Positions 44,018 through 52,732 of a DNA stretch of 64,000 nt are shown here, in pieces. Within the stretch, counting starts at the first letter, position 1; each line of letters starts with the position of its first letter. Source of the DNA: an uncultured Alteromonadaceae bacterium (GTDB lineage Bacteria > Pseudomonadota > Gammaproteobacteria > Enterobacterales > Alteromonadaceae); assembly GCA_947501935.1 (NCBI GenBank), contig CANMXU010000012.1:1-64000 (forward strand), given 5' to 3'. A program made the position numbers and the translations under genes. Under the pieces are notes generated by a model, which searched no databases, had not been told where the DNA came from, and saw only the letters and a program-made list of their open reading frames with translations.

Positions 44018-44140
44018 GTTTTTTCCTAACTCATCAGTAATATTGCTAACTACCTGGTATTACTGAGTATAATTTAATTTTTATGGGTTATTTATTGTAA
44101 CGCGTTACCAATCATATAGGCACGCGCTATAAAATTTTGT

Positions 44141-45217
44141 TTAAAAGTCTTGTTCTGGGTTTGGTATATTACTTGGCTCGTTATCTTGAGCGCTATTTAG
44201 TAAAGCCAGGAGTTGGTCTTTCAAATTTGGCGGTACTTTATAAATGGTTAAGCTATCGTTGGCTTGATTATACACCACGTCTTGACCAAAGTGAGAGCGT
44301 TCAAAGCTCAAACTTATACCATTGCCATAACCTGAATATTTTGTAATTTTATTTACTACCGCTTGATCATGCGGGAATGATTCTTCAAGTGGGTAAGACT
44401 GCTCTTGGCAAAACTCATAAAAGTCTTGTTCCGCGCCCTCTTTTGCAATCACTTTACCTAGCTCTTGTATTGAAACATCTTGCGAGCTTTCTTTTTGCTC
44501 TTTACAGTAACTGAGTAATTCTTTGCGGGTGTCTTGTTTTTCTTGAGCGTCAAGTTGATTAATAGCAACATAATCTTCAACGGCTTGCACTAAGGTTTGG
44601 GTTTGCTCTTTAGCATCTAAACCTTCGTCACAACCTAAAAAGTCTAAAAAGAAGTCTGAAACCTTACGACCAGCACGACCTTTTATAAAGGAAATGTAAC
44701 GATTACCTTCAGCATTGTCTTTATAGTCGAACAAATCTATACGAGCAGCTAATTGCAGCTTAGTGGTATCAAGATGTTGGTCGGCAGAAATATTCAGTTC
44801 ACCGTCTACTGAATAATGCTCAGAAATAGGAATAACCGCCGCTAATAAGTAACGACCGCCCATGTATTCATAATGACAAACAATTAAATAGCCAGTTTCA
44901 GCCATGTCATATTTGTCTAATTCATTTTTCAATAAATTCGCGGCTTGAGTGCTAAATAAATAAAAGCTTTGCACATCAGAAAGGTAGCTTTCCATAATGT
45001 CAACAAAGCGGGCTTTATCGCCTTCTGCTGGCATTGAAGAAAAGTGTCCATAGGCTTTGTTGCCTTTGCCGTTATAAATGCCGTGCAATGCATCAACAAA
45101 ACTTTGAATTTTATTGTCTACTTCAATGGCTTCTGGGCCTACACGTAGTACTACTTCACCCGTTTCTTCTTTTTTAGATAAAAAATGGAGTGCGATATTA
45201 GAAATTATTAAACTCAT
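44141..45217 (-). CDS. yejK: Nucleoid-associated protein YejK/NdpA
   Basis: A 358-residue NdpA-family nucleoid-associated protein. Its start MSLIISNIALHFLSK and parts such as HFSSMPAEGDKARFVD, RISFIKGRAGRKVSDFFLDFLG match the family (37-kDa). It binds DNA in the nucleoid, with no enzymatic motif. It is divergent from yejL-yejM with a gap of 74 bases that must hold both promoters; the order yejK, yejL, yejM, tRNA-Pro is the same as in E. coli. Confidence 0.93.
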   Translation of the reverse strand: MSLIISNIALHFLSKKEETGEVVLRVGPEAIEVDNKIQSFVDALHGIYNGKGNKAYGHFSSMPAEGDKARFVDIMESYLSDVQSFYLFSTQAANLLKNELDKYDMAETGYLIVCHYEYMGGRYLLAAVIPISEHYSVDGELNISADQHLDTTKLQLAARIDLFDYKDNAEGNRYISFIKGRAGRKVSDFFLDFLGCDEGLDAKEQTQTLVQAVEDYVAINQLDAQEKQDTRKELLSYCKEQKESSQDVSIQELGKVIAKEGAEQDFYEFCQEQSYPLEESFPHDQAVVNKITKYSGYGNGISLSFERSHFGQDVVYNQANDSLTIYKVPPNLKDQLLALLNSAQDNEPSNIPNPEQDF

Positions 45218-45291
45218 AGTTAACTGTCAGTATTATATTGTTCTGGCTTTTGATAAACTTGCGCCAATCTCAACCAAATAAGTTTTTTAAG

Positions 45292-45519
45292 ATGCCCATT
45301 GTATCGAAATATTCCAACGAACGTGTAGAAAAAATTATCCAAGAGTTACTTGATGTACTCATTAATGAAGAAGTAACTGCTGATTTAGCCCTAATGTGCT
45401 TAGGAAATAGCATTACTCACATTATAAATAATCAAGTACCTGAAAAACAGCGTCAGGCGATTACTGATAATTTTACCGCTGCTTTACAACAATCTGTAGT
45501 TAAATCGAATAAAAACTAA
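45292..45519 (+). CDS. yejL: UPF0352 family protein YejL
   Basis: A 75-residue small helical protein of the UPF0352 (DUF1414) family. Start [16 protein letters not shown] is the family start; ATG 45292 was chosen on that ground, not the ATG 54 bases upstream. It is followed 17 bases later by yejM, as in E. coli. Function is not established beyond dimer formation in structural work on relatives. Confidence 0.92.
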   Translation: MPIVSKYSNERVEKIIQELLDVLINEEVTADLALMCLGNSITHIINNQVPEKQRQAITDNFTAALQQSVVKSNKN

Positions 45520-45536
45520 GAGAATATTTTTACCTT

Positions 45537-47228
45537 ATGGTTTCTTTTCCTTCCAAATCGTACAGTAAAAGGCTTTTGCACCTGATCAGTTGGGGACATT
45601 GGTTTACTTTTTTTAATATTGTTGCCGCGCTGGGGTTGTCTTCATTTTATTTATTTAGTGAAACTTTCCCAGAAACATTATTAGGACAAGCTTACTTTAT
45701 TGCTAACTGGTTCAGCCACATATCATTTTTAGTGTTTATGTGTTTCGTGCTGATCTTATTTCCGCTGATACTGATACTGCCTAAAACGCGCTTTATCCGC
45801 ACTAGTGCTTCTTTTATTTATACCTTTATTTTGTTGTTGATGTTGCTCGACGGCTTTGTTTATAGCCAATTGGGTTATCATTTAAACACCTCATCAAGCG
45901 AACAAATAATAGCGCTAATAGCCAGTTTAATAGCTCAGAACAATCGCTTGTTTTGGTCTGTTAGCTTACTGTTATGCTTGGTTTTATTGTCGTTACAGTT
46001 TGTTGTTAGCAATTATGCGTGGAAGCATTTAAGACAATTACAAAAAACACGATTTGCCCGAAAAGTTATTTTTGCTTTAGTAACCACTTTTTGTTTTAGC
46101 CATATTGTTCATATATCAGCTGATGCAAATTTAGACTATGACATTTTACGCCAAGACAGTTTTCTACCGTTAACCTACCCAGCAACGGCCAAAACCCTGT
46201 TAACCAAATATGGTATGTTTAACCAAACTGACTATATACAGCGTAAAACCGCGCCATTATCTTTTAGTGAAAATATTCCGCAATACCCAAGTATTCAAGC
46301 AACATGCATGGGGAAAGATGTTCAACATTCTGCTATTTTAGTATTAAAAAGCAATATGCTGTCGAATGAACAAATTGCGCAAATTTCACAGCGTTCAACC
46401 AGCGGTGCAATTACCATGAAAGCTCATGTTGATAACGCCTTAGAGGAAAATGCCTGGTTTAATTTGTTTTATAGCTTACCAACCATTTATCAAAAAGACG
46501 TATTAACACAGCAAACTCAACCGCTTTTATTACAAGCGGTTAATAATGCAAACTTGGCAACAAGCTTCACCACTATTGGTAATTCACAGTTATCTGATCA
46601 AGCGTTGCCTTGGTATAAAACGTTATTTAGCCAAACGAATTCGTTAGCTGATATATCTTCCCTGCTTTTTGCTAAAAAACTAAACAGTATTAAACCAGGC
46701 TTGCATGTTATTCATTTTGCTGAAGATGATGATTACCAATTTGAATTATTCATGGACGCTTTGTTACTTGCTCAAAAGCAAAAAAATGTCGCTGATATAA
46801 TTTGGGTAAGCTCATTAGGTAATACCAATAAACAAAATAGTTTTATTGATAAACCGTCGGTATTATTAATGCCAAACAGCAAATCAGCGACGCTGAATGT
46901 ATTAACTAGTCATATGGACATAGCCCCGACATTATTAAAGCAGTGGTTACGTTGTGATATAGACAATGCCGCATTAGTTAATGGCGACAACTTGTTAACG
47001 CTCAAGCATGAACGTGTTATCGCAAATACCATGGCGGAAGGTATTATTGTTTTCAACAAAGACAAGTCGGTTTTAATTGATCAAAACGGCAACTTCCAAA
47101 GTTATTCATTACAACTTGAAGCGCCAATTACGGTAGACAGTGATTTTCCGTTAATGATTGATGGAGTTCATTTTATTAAGCAATTTGGTGTAAAAGCTAA
47201 ATTGACTGATAAAACCGCAGTTGAGTAA
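45537..47228 (+). CDS. yejM: Inner-membrane lipopolysaccharide regulator YejM/PbgA/LapC
   Basis: A 563-residue inner-membrane protein with five N-terminal membrane helices (about residues 18-200) and a periplasmic sulfatase-like domain in which the metal-binding residues are not obvious, as in the family. E. coli YejM controls LpxC degradation through LapB and so sets lipopolysaccharide synthesis. Family-specific starts such as LISWGHWFTFFNIV are present. It is the second gene of yejLM and is followed by tRNA-Pro. It should not be counted with the catabolic sulfatases of this window, although it shares their fold. Confidence 0.9.
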   Translation: MVSFPSKSYSKRLLHLISWGHWFTFFNIVAALGLSSFYLFSETFPETLLGQAYFIANWFSHISFLVFMCFVLILFPLILILPKTRFIRTSASFIYTFILLLMLLDGFVYSQLGYHLNTSSSEQIIALIASLIAQNNRLFWSVSLLLCLVLLSLQFVVSNYAWKHLRQLQKTRFARKVIFALVTTFCFSHIVHISADANLDYDILRQDSFLPLTYPATAKTLLTKYGMFNQTDYIQRKTAPLSFSENIPQYPSIQATCMGKDVQHSAILVLKSNMLSNEQIAQISQRSTSGAITMKAHVDNALEENAWFNLFYSLPTIYQKDVLTQQTQPLLLQAVNNANLATSFTTIGNSQLSDQALPWYKTLFSQTNSLADISSLLFAKKLNSIKPGLHVIHFAEDDDYQFELFMDALLLAQKQKNVADIIWVSSLGNTNKQNSFIDKPSVLLMPNSKSATLNVLTSHMDIAPTLLKQWLRCDIDNAALVNGDNLLTLKHERVIANTMAEGIIVFNKDKSVLIDQNGNFQSYSLQLEAPITVDSDFPLMIDGVHFIKQFGVKAKLTDKTAVE

Positions 47229-47245
47229 TAATTACCGATTTTACG

Positions 47246-47273
47246 TTGCAAAACAGCAATAAATCGTTAATAT
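47246..47273 (+). promoter_or_regulatory. Probable promoter of tRNA-Pro
   Basis: TTGCAA (47246-47251), 16-base spacer, TAATAT (47268-47273), 38 bases before the tRNA. The overlapping TATACT at 47271-47276 could serve instead. Confidence 0.5.
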
Positions 47274-47311
47274 ACTCAGCGCAAACAGTTATCCCCATGT
47301 TGTTTGCGTTT

Positions 47312-47388
47312 CGGGGTGTAGCGCAGCTTGGTAGCGCGTGCGTCTGGGGGACGTGAGGTCACAAGTTCGAATCTTGTCACTCCGACCA
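47312..47388 (+). tRNA. tRNA-Pro (anticodon GGG)
   Basis: The sequence folds as a full cloverleaf: acceptor CGGGGTG with CACTCCG, D-arm GCGC/GCGC, anticodon loop CTGGGGG with anticodon GGG, T-arm with TTCGAAT, and a genomically encoded CCA end at 47386-47388. It follows yejM, as proL does in E. coli, and is followed by an intrinsic terminator. The anticodon stem has two G-U pairs next to the D arm. Confidence 0.95.
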
Positions 47389-47400
47389 TATTTCATAATT

Positions 47401-47428
47401 AAAGCTCTGTTTCTACAGGGCTTTTTTT
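47401..47428 (+). terminator. Intrinsic terminator after tRNA-Pro
   Basis: AAAGCTCTGT pairs with ACAGGGCTTT (one G-T pair) around a TTCT loop, then seven T residues. Confidence 0.85.
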
Positions 47429-47475
47429 ATATCTGTCGTAATGTCGTTAAAGTATTTGTTGTGTGAATTTTCACG

Positions 47476-47895
47476 TTATTGCTTGCTAGTTTGAGAGCAA
47501 TCGATTCTGTATAGCCTAGCGGTCAAACCCATAAGAGCCTCCCCACCTTTAATTGAAACACTACGCTCATCGTAAGTTAAAATTAACCTTACCCTTGTAT
47601 TAATTCCTTCTTGAGAGAATAAATATTCAACATCGGCTGAACTTTCTCCGGAAGTTTTACCCCAAAAGGAACCTATGCGTTTATCTTTGAACGCGGGTAA
47701 CCAATTATATTCACCCTTAACTTTACCATCATCTATATAAAGCCAAAGCAGCTCAAAGTCTTGTTCGCCTTCAACAACACCATATGTATTTTGATAGCAC
47801 ATCTTCATGCTAGTTGTTTGAGCTTGTTGAAGCACCGAGCATGCCATTAGGTAAAATGTGATGGTGAAAATAAGAACTATTTTTAAACTATTCAT
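47476..47895 (-). CDS. Small lipoprotein of unknown function
   Basis: A 139-residue exported protein with lipobox LMAC about 18 residues from the start. The mature part is a short beta-rich domain with no recognised motif, with cysteines at MKMCYQN and near the C-terminus (YRIDCSQ) that could form a disulfide. ATG 47895 is preferred over one three codons upstream because the signal peptide then has the usual length. It is convergent to the tRNA and followed upstream by the SRAP gene after 93 bases. Function not known. Confidence 0.7.
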   Translation of the reverse strand: MNSLKIVLIFTITFYLMACSVLQQAQTTSMKMCYQNTYGVVEGEQDFELLWLYIDDGKVKGEYNWLPAFKDKRIGSFWGKTSGESSADVEYLFSQEGINTRVRLILTYDERSVSIKGGEALMGLTARLYRIDCSQTSKQ

Positions 47896-47988
47896 ACAGT
47901 GCACATTCCCTATTTTATAAGGCCAATTAAAGGGCTTTAATAAGTTTGCTGAAATGTTAAATGGAGCGAAAACCGCTGCTTACAGAGA

Positions 47989-48555
47989 TCAATCCATACG
48001 TTTAACATTGATCATCTCGTTAGCTACATGTTGGCATAGCGGTTCAACTTCTTGAGCTGACGATTGAAACCAGTAGTCTTTATCTTCGTTAGCAATAAGC
48101 ACTGGCATCCTTTTATGGTACTGGCCACATTTAAAGTTTGGCTTAGTAGTTAGCGTAACTAATTCAGTAAATTCGTGTTGAAACAGTATGCCCGCCATAA
48201 ACAATGGTACTTGGTCAGTATGTTCAAATAGGTATTTAACTTTCTTTCCTTCTTCCGTTCGCCATTCAAACCAGCCGTTACAAGGGATCAAACAGCGCTG
48301 ATTTTGAAAAGCTTGTTTAAATGTCGGCTTAGTAGCAACCGTTTCAGATTGAGCATTTATAATAAGTTTTTTTGACCATACCGGCTTTATTCCCCACAAC
48401 GCATTAACTTGGAAATAATTGGCGCTACCTTTAACTAATGTTGAAACTGATTGGCTAGGGCTTAAATTATTATTCGTTTCTACATTGTAAGGGGTATTAA
48501 ATAATTCACTTACAATAGGCGAAATTGCTCTGTTTACACTAAATCGACCACACAT
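47989..48555 (-). CDS. SOS response-associated peptidase (SRAP/YedK, HMCES-type)
   Basis: A 188-residue SRAP-family protein. Cys2 (MCGRFSVN) is the residue that forms a covalent adduct with abasic sites in YedK; the other family residues are in the Asn/Glu/His set seen in INAQSET, GWFEWRT and HKRMPV. It crosslinks abasic sites in single-stranded DNA and protects them. It lies 21 bases after umuC in the same direction, so it is the third gene of the LexA-controlled umuDC unit. Length is typical. Confidence 0.92.
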   Translation of the reverse strand: MCGRFSVNRAISPIVSELFNTPYNVETNNNLSPSQSVSTLVKGSANYFQVNALWGIKPVWSKKLIINAQSETVATKPTFKQAFQNQRCLIPCNGWFEWRTEEGKKVKYLFEHTDQVPLFMAGILFQHEFTELVTLTTKPNFKCGQYHKRMPVLIANEDKDYWFQSSAQEVEPLCQHVANEMINVKRMD

Positions 48556-48576
48556 ATTAACCTCAGCATACTTTCA

Positions 48577-49830
48577 TCAACAGATTATCTTAGGTATTTC
48601 TGACCAGTTACTCGTAGAGCGAGGAGATAAAAAACTTCGCCTCATTGCCCACTTTTTATTTTTTTCAGCGATAGCCACCTCCACTGTACCTCTACCATAG
48701 CGATGATTTATTTGATCATAGCATTTCATCAACACAGGGTTATTAACACTTTGCGTGAACATGTCTTGCTGCAGGAACTGACTGCTCTCTAAGTCAATTC
48801 CACCAACGCCACAGCGATAAAAGCTCACACCTTGTCTATAAATATTATCAAATACAGAAGAAATAGCACCCACCAGCTTTAAGGTATTATCTGTTGCAGT
48901 TGGAAACTCATAAATAACAGATTTTTTATAATAGTTGTTATCATGAGGGGAGCTTGATGCAAATATCACTAAGCGTTTAATTAATGCGCTTTGTTTTCTA
49001 ACTTTTGTGGCGACAATACTTGCATGACTTGATAGTGCAGCTTTAAGGGCATGTTCATCTGTAACTCGTTGCCCAAAGCTACGTGTAGAAAAGATCTCTT
49101 GTTTATCTTGCCCTATTTCATCCCATTTTAAGCACGGCATGGCATTTAACTCATTTACTGTACGTTCAACAGTAACACCGAACTGACCTCGCATTGCTTT
49201 AGGTGATTGATTAGCTAAGTCCCAACCATTTTTAAGGCCTAATATATTAAGCCTTTTGCCCAATTTAGTACCAATACCCCAAACATCGGTGATAGACATT
49301 CTAGAAAGAATTTCTTTACGGGAGTCATTATCATCAATTACCGCGACACCATCAAAACCAGCTAACTTTTTTGAAGCATGATTAGCCGCTTTGGCGAGTG
49401 TTAATGTAGCTCCAAACCCCACACCTACAGGTAATCGTGTTTCTCGCCAAATAGCCTTTCGTATGGTATGTCCATATTGGTGCCAGTCGTCAATACAGCT
49501 GAAATTCTTGAAATGTAAGAATGACTCATCAATAGAATATACATAGTGGTTATTAGAGTAACGAGCAATAACGTTCATCATTCGTTCACTTAAATCAGCA
49601 TATAACTCGTAATTCGAAGAACGAACAACAACATTATGTTTGGCCAAAAATGACTTAATTTTAAAATAAGGAATAAATTTAGGTACGCCAAGTGCTTTAG
49701 CTAAAGGACACACTGCACAAATACAGCCGTCATTGTTCGTTAATACAACGACGGGTTTATGCCTAATGCTGGGGTCAAAGACTTTTTCAGCACGAGCATA
49801 AAATGAAACGGCATCAACTAACCCAAACAT
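48577..49830 (-). CDS. umuC: DNA polymerase V catalytic subunit UmuC
   Basis: A 417-residue Y-family polymerase. Metal acids are present: Asp6 (LVDAVSFY) and YSIDESF; the steric-gate Tyr11 is kept. SSNYELYADLSERMM, GVGFGATLTLAKAANHASKK and the helix-hairpin-helix region DVWGIGTKLGKRL match UmuC, and the C-terminal MRRSFLSPRST is near identical to the family. With UmuD' it makes Pol V for translesion synthesis under SOS. It overlaps umuD by 13 bases, showing coupling, and is followed by the SRAP gene. Confidence 0.95.
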   Translation of the reverse strand: MFGLVDAVSFYARAEKVFDPSIRHKPVVVLTNNDGCICAVCPLAKALGVPKFIPYFKIKSFLAKHNVVVRSSNYELYADLSERMMNVIARYSNNHYVYSIDESFLHFKNFSCIDDWHQYGHTIRKAIWRETRLPVGVGFGATLTLAKAANHASKKLAGFDGVAVIDDNDSRKEILSRMSITDVWGIGTKLGKRLNILGLKNGWDLANQSPKAMRGQFGVTVERTVNELNAMPCLKWDEIGQDKQEIFSTRSFGQRVTDEHALKAALSSHASIVATKVRKQSALIKRLVIFASSSPHDNNYYKKSVIYEFPTATDNTLKLVGAISSVFDNIYRQGVSFYRCGVGGIDLESSQFLQQDMFTQSVNNPVLMKCYDQINHRYGRGTVEVAIAEKNKKWAMRRSFLSPRSTSNWSEIPKIIC

Positions 49831-50231
49831 GACAGTAATACAGGTAATTTTTTATGCAATCTAAATGATACATTTACCACTCCTTCTATTTGAAAGTCAT
49901 CGCTAGCTGTTATTTTAATAGGTTGATGTTTATCAGAGGCCGAAAGTAAGAGTGCATTATCAGTATCAATAATTTTGCAAACAAAGGCGCCATTAAAATT
50001 AGCTACAATCACCGAGCCGTTACTTACATGTTCAACTCGATCAACAACAAGTACATCACCACTAAATATCCCTCTATCTTCCATTGAACTGCCATTAGCT
50101 AAACCAAAAAAGGTAGCATTGGGATGCTGAAGTAGTAATTCTTCTAATGATAAATTTAATTCTCTATATTCTGCTGCGGGTGACTCAAAGCCAGAGATCC
50201 CAGCTTCAATATAAACGGGTATGACTTTCAT
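49818..50231 (-). CDS. umuD: UmuD translesion subunit, S24 self-cleaving protease
   Basis: A 137-residue LexA/UmuD-like protein. Ser in NGSSMEDRG is the catalytic serine and Lys in FVCKII the catalytic lysine. The cleavage region reads SGFESPAAEY, so Ser-Gly replaces the Cys-Gly of E. coli UmuD. RecA-promoted self-cleavage should give UmuD', the partner of UmuC. ATG 50231 was chosen because MKVIPVYIE then matches a UmuD N-terminus; the earlier codon would add four residues. A perfect LexA box lies 17 bases upstream. Confidence 0.92.
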   Translation of the reverse strand: MKVIPVYIEAGISGFESPAAEYRELNLSLEELLLQHPNATFFGLANGSSMEDRGIFSGDVLVVDRVEHVSNGSVIVANFNGAFVCKIIDTDNALLLSASDKHQPIKITASDDFQIEGVVNVSFRLHKKLPVLLSCLG

Positions 50232-50248
50232 ACAAAAAACCAATTGAA

Positions 50249-50264
50249 CTGTATATAAATACAG
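50249..50264 (-). promoter_or_regulatory. LexA (SOS) box of the umuDC-SRAP operon
   Basis: CTGTATATAAATACAG matches the SOS consensus CTGT-N8-ACAG in both halves and lies 17 bases before umuD, so it should silence the operon until DNA damage. Confidence 0.92.
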
Positions 50265-50383
50265 TATACCGTTTTTTAGGGATATTTAGAAGTGATGAAC
50301 ATAGTTCAAGCTTCAACCGACTTAATTTAAAAGGAATATATAATAAGTTTGCTTTATGGTTTACAGCTTCCACCTGTTCATAT

Positions 50384-50770
50384 TTAAGGTAATGCCGGTA
50401 TAGATGATGAGTGGTGCTCGATGATAAACCACTGTCCGTTTTTATTGATGAATACAAAGCTAAACCGAGCACTTTTGGTTGCCTTTGTATCATTATCAAG
50501 CCAATTAAAGGTATAGAGCCCGTTACATATAGCGATGTTGCTAAAAAAGCGAATATTTGATTCTGTTAGCTCAACATAACGATTTTTATACTTAAAAAGT
50601 TGATCGAAATAATCTTTTATTAGTGCTGGGCTATCTCGTTTAATTGGCGATAATGTACCCCACAACGTTGCTTGTTCATCATATAAAGAGCATATTTTTT
50701 GAGATGTGGCTTCTGAAAATGATGCCGACCAACGCTTCATACTTTCAATAATTTCTTGTGTACTCAACAT
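50384..50770 (-). CDS. NTF2-like / SnoaL-type domain protein
   Basis: A 128-residue small protein of the SgcJ/EcaC or NTF2-like superfamily. It contains the usual features of the fold: N-terminal helix, LYDEQATLWGTLSP near the pocket entrance, and the strand RFSFVFINKNGQWFIIEHHSS typical of the end of the fold. Active-site function is not predictable; members include small oxidoreductase-like and association-domain proteins. It is single, leftward, between umuD and a divergent cysteine-cluster gene. Confidence 0.75.
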   Translation of the reverse strand: MLSTQEIIESMKRWSASFSEATSQKICSLYDEQATLWGTLSPIKRDSPALIKDYFDQLFKYKNRYVELTESNIRFFSNIAICNGLYTFNWLDNDTKATKSARFSFVFINKNGQWFIIEHHSSSIPALP

Positions 50771-50860
50771 AGCTCCTTAAAGGATCTCTTGTGAATGTAG
50801 CTCATGATAAAAAAATAGTATCAGTGATACAATACGACTTTGTACTACATTGGCTAAATA

Positions 50861-51262
50861 ATGAAAGCTTGTAATCAGTGCGGTAAATGCTGCATAAAAT
50901 ACGGAGATGGCGACCTCTCTGCTACACAAGAAGAAATTGATCTATGGGAAATATTTAACCCTGAAATATTTAAATTCGTTAAAGGCAGCGAAATATGGTT
51001 CGACCCTGAGTCTGGCTTAAGACTTAAAAAGTGCCCTTTTCTGGGGCTTGAAGATAAAACAACGTTATTAGCCGCGAATAAATATACCTGCAGTATATAT
51101 TTAGACCGACCCGAAGACTGTAGTCACTACCCTAGCCTTATTGCTGAAATGATCAGAGATGAGTGTGAAATGATTGATGCAGCCGATATAGAAAAACCAA
51201 AGCAAGCTCAAATTAAATTAGATGTATTAATGAAAGATAGCCGCCCAGCAAGCTTAAAATAG
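50861..51262 (+). CDS. YkgJ-family cysteine cluster protein
   Basis: A 133-residue protein with the family start CNQCGKCC and further cysteines at KKCPFL, YTCSIY and EDCSHYP, giving a probable metal (Fe-S or zinc) cluster. It begins 90 bases from the NTF2-like gene and is convergent with the following GFA gene (4 bases apart). Function unknown; YkgJ-type proteins are thought to bind Fe-S or zinc. Confidence 0.85.
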   Translation: MKACNQCGKCCIKYGDGDLSATQEEIDLWEIFNPEIFKFVKGSEIWFDPESGLRLKKCPFLGLEDKTTLLAANKYTCSIYLDRPEDCSHYPSLIAEMIRDECEMIDAADIEKPKQAQIKLDVLMKDSRPASLK

Positions 51263-51265
51263 TTA

Positions 51266-51649
51266 TTATTTTTCTTGGCTTTTATGTGCAAGGCTACTGC
51301 CGTGTTGCTCCCAGTTTTGACCATCAAATTTTGTAATGTTTATTCCAAGCGGCCTTGTATCTAAACAATTTATATTAATATCAATGCCGTCAGGGTTCGA
51401 ACGCGGAGTATAAAATGGTTTAACGCCACAAACTTTACAGAAAGTGTGTTTAGCAATACCGGTATTAAAGGTATAAGTTTTGATAAAATCTTGACCTGAC
51501 AAAAGCTTGAATTTACTCAAGGGGACGATTAAATGTAAAAATCCTGACTTTTGACATATAGAACAATTACAAGCATCAGCCTCTATATTTTCAGGCGCAT
51601 CAACTTCAAAAGTTATGGCTTTACAATGGCAACTACCTTGATAGATCAT
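51266..51649 (-). CDS. GFA/CENP-V domain zinc protein
   Basis: A 127-residue member of the GFA (glutathione-dependent formaldehyde-activating) family with the usual cysteine pattern: CHCK near the start, CNCSIC in the middle and CKVC (FCKVCGVKPFYTPRSNPDG) in the last third. It binds zinc; some members act with formaldehyde-glutathione adducts but most are unassigned. Length is typical of a one-domain protein. No related thiol or formaldehyde genes are near. Confidence 0.85.
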   Translation of the reverse strand: MIYQGSCHCKAITFEVDAPENIEADACNCSICQKSGFLHLIVPLSKFKLLSGQDFIKTYTFNTGIAKHTFCKVCGVKPFYTPRSNPDGIDININCLDTRPLGINITKFDGQNWEQHGSSLAHKSQEK

Positions 51650-51694
51650 TTCACTTCCTTTAACTCTATGTGTTATTTATTTTTTGCTAAAGCC

Positions 51695-52111
51695 CTATCG
51701 GTTATTTTTCTTGAAGTTATTAAACAGTGCAAGTAACTCTGGCTTTTGGCAATTAAGCGTTTGTGCAGTTGTTTTATTATTAAGAAAACTAGAATAACCA
51801 CTGTGCAAGGTTAGCTTGTTATCGAGGTTTTTAAAACCCATTTGCCAATCAGGAAAGGCGCGTTCAGTTATTGGCTTTTGCTGAATAATTCGGTTATCGC
51901 AATTACGTGTGTCTGCTATTATGCTGTTATATACCGCTTCAACATCGTTTTGTTCTCCCTCTAACATTTGCATGAAGTTGCCATTAAAAAATAACAATAA
52001 GCCGGTAATATTTAGCTTTTTATTACGCTCTCTAGCTTGTTCGAGTAACAACGTTAAATCTTGATCTAGCATTTTACTGGTCGCAGCACTGACATAAATT
52101 AAATGAATCAT
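51695..52111 (-). CDS. BLUF-domain blue-light sensor
   Basis: A 138-residue protein consisting almost only of a BLUF domain, which binds FAD. The key tyrosine is in HLIYVSA, the flavin-binding asparagine in NITGLLLFF, the photo-switching glutamine in FMQMLEG, and the tryptophan in FPDWQMGF. It should signal blue light to a partner protein; no cyclase, phosphodiesterase or regulator lies adjacent, so the output is unknown. It is leftward and followed by a hydrolase after 38 bases. Confidence 0.92.
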   Translation of the reverse strand: MIHLIYVSAATSKMLDQDLTLLLEQARERNKKLNITGLLLFFNGNFMQMLEGEQNDVEAVYNSIIADTRNCDNRIIQQKPITERAFPDWQMGFKNLDNKLTLHSGYSSFLNNKTTAQTLNCQKPELLALFNNFKKNNR

Positions 52112-52149
52112 TAAACATCCTTGTAAAAAATTTTAAATTATCCCCAACA

Positions 52150-52716
52150 TTACGGTGAGGTACTGTTAAGCAATTCTTTTATTCTATTGAGGTAAAGCCT
52201 ATAACCATCATTATCAAAATTATGTGAATGGCTATTCATAAAACCGTGTTGATAGTTGGCATGTTCAATTTTTACCCGTTTGAAAACACTCAGTTGCTGA
52301 GCAAGTTCTTGCACTGAAAAATGTGGCTCAGCTTTAGGCATAATTAAGGTTACAGGAGTTTTAGGAGTACATGATAAGTAATGTCGAATTTGACTACCAT
52401 AAAAACCAATAGCTTGTGCTATATGGCCATTTGGCTTGTTTGATATATATTGCCAAATAGCACTACTCCCCATACTAAAACCGAGTAATGAGCTGGTACT
52501 TGTTAAAGCCGATAGCTGCTGGGTAATAATATCCACATAAGCGCTTAGCCCAAGGTTAGCGATGAAATAATCATAGGCTTGTTGCTCGTTTTGAAAATTC
52601 ATTATTTCTCCTTGATAAGGATCAATGATGGTTACCTTTGTCGCTATTTCATCTGCTAAGCTTTTCAACGCAGCTGTTTGACCAAATATATCGGAAATAA
52701 TTACTAAATTTTGCAT
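52150..52716 (-). CDS. Dienelactone-hydrolase-like alpha/beta hydrolase
   Basis: A 188-residue small hydrolase. The nucleophile motif GFSMGSSAIW holds a serine rather than the cysteine of classic dienelactone hydrolases, an Asp is expected around residue 125-140, and His in YQHGFMN completes the triad. Likely cytoplasmic (no signal). It lies 16 bases from a LysE-type exporter gene and is probably co-transcribed with it. Substrate is not identifiable. Confidence 0.75.
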   Translation of the reverse strand: MQNLVIISDIFGQTAALKSLADEIATKVTIIDPYQGEIMNFQNEQQAYDYFIANLGLSAYVDIITQQLSALTSTSSLLGFSMGSSAIWQYISNKPNGHIAQAIGFYGSQIRHYLSCTPKTPVTLIMPKAEPHFSVQELAQQLSVFKRVKIEHANYQHGFMNSHSHNFDNDGYRLYLNRIKELLNSTSP

Positions 52717-52732
52717 AAGGGTGATCTATTCA

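Noticed and set aside
45537..47228. Fourth catabolic sulfatase
   Set aside because: Five N-terminal membrane helices and the yejK/yejL/tRNA-Pro context identify YejM, a lipopolysaccharide regulator with a degenerate sulfatase fold.
47312..47388. tRNA-Pro as integration site of an island
   Set aside because: I saw no second copy of the tRNA 3' end downstream and no integrase next to it; the location equals that in E. coli.
50206..50499. Leftward 97-codon frame overlapping umuD start and the NTF2-like gene end
   Set aside because: It overlaps the LexA box and two better genes, and its translation has no family resemblance.
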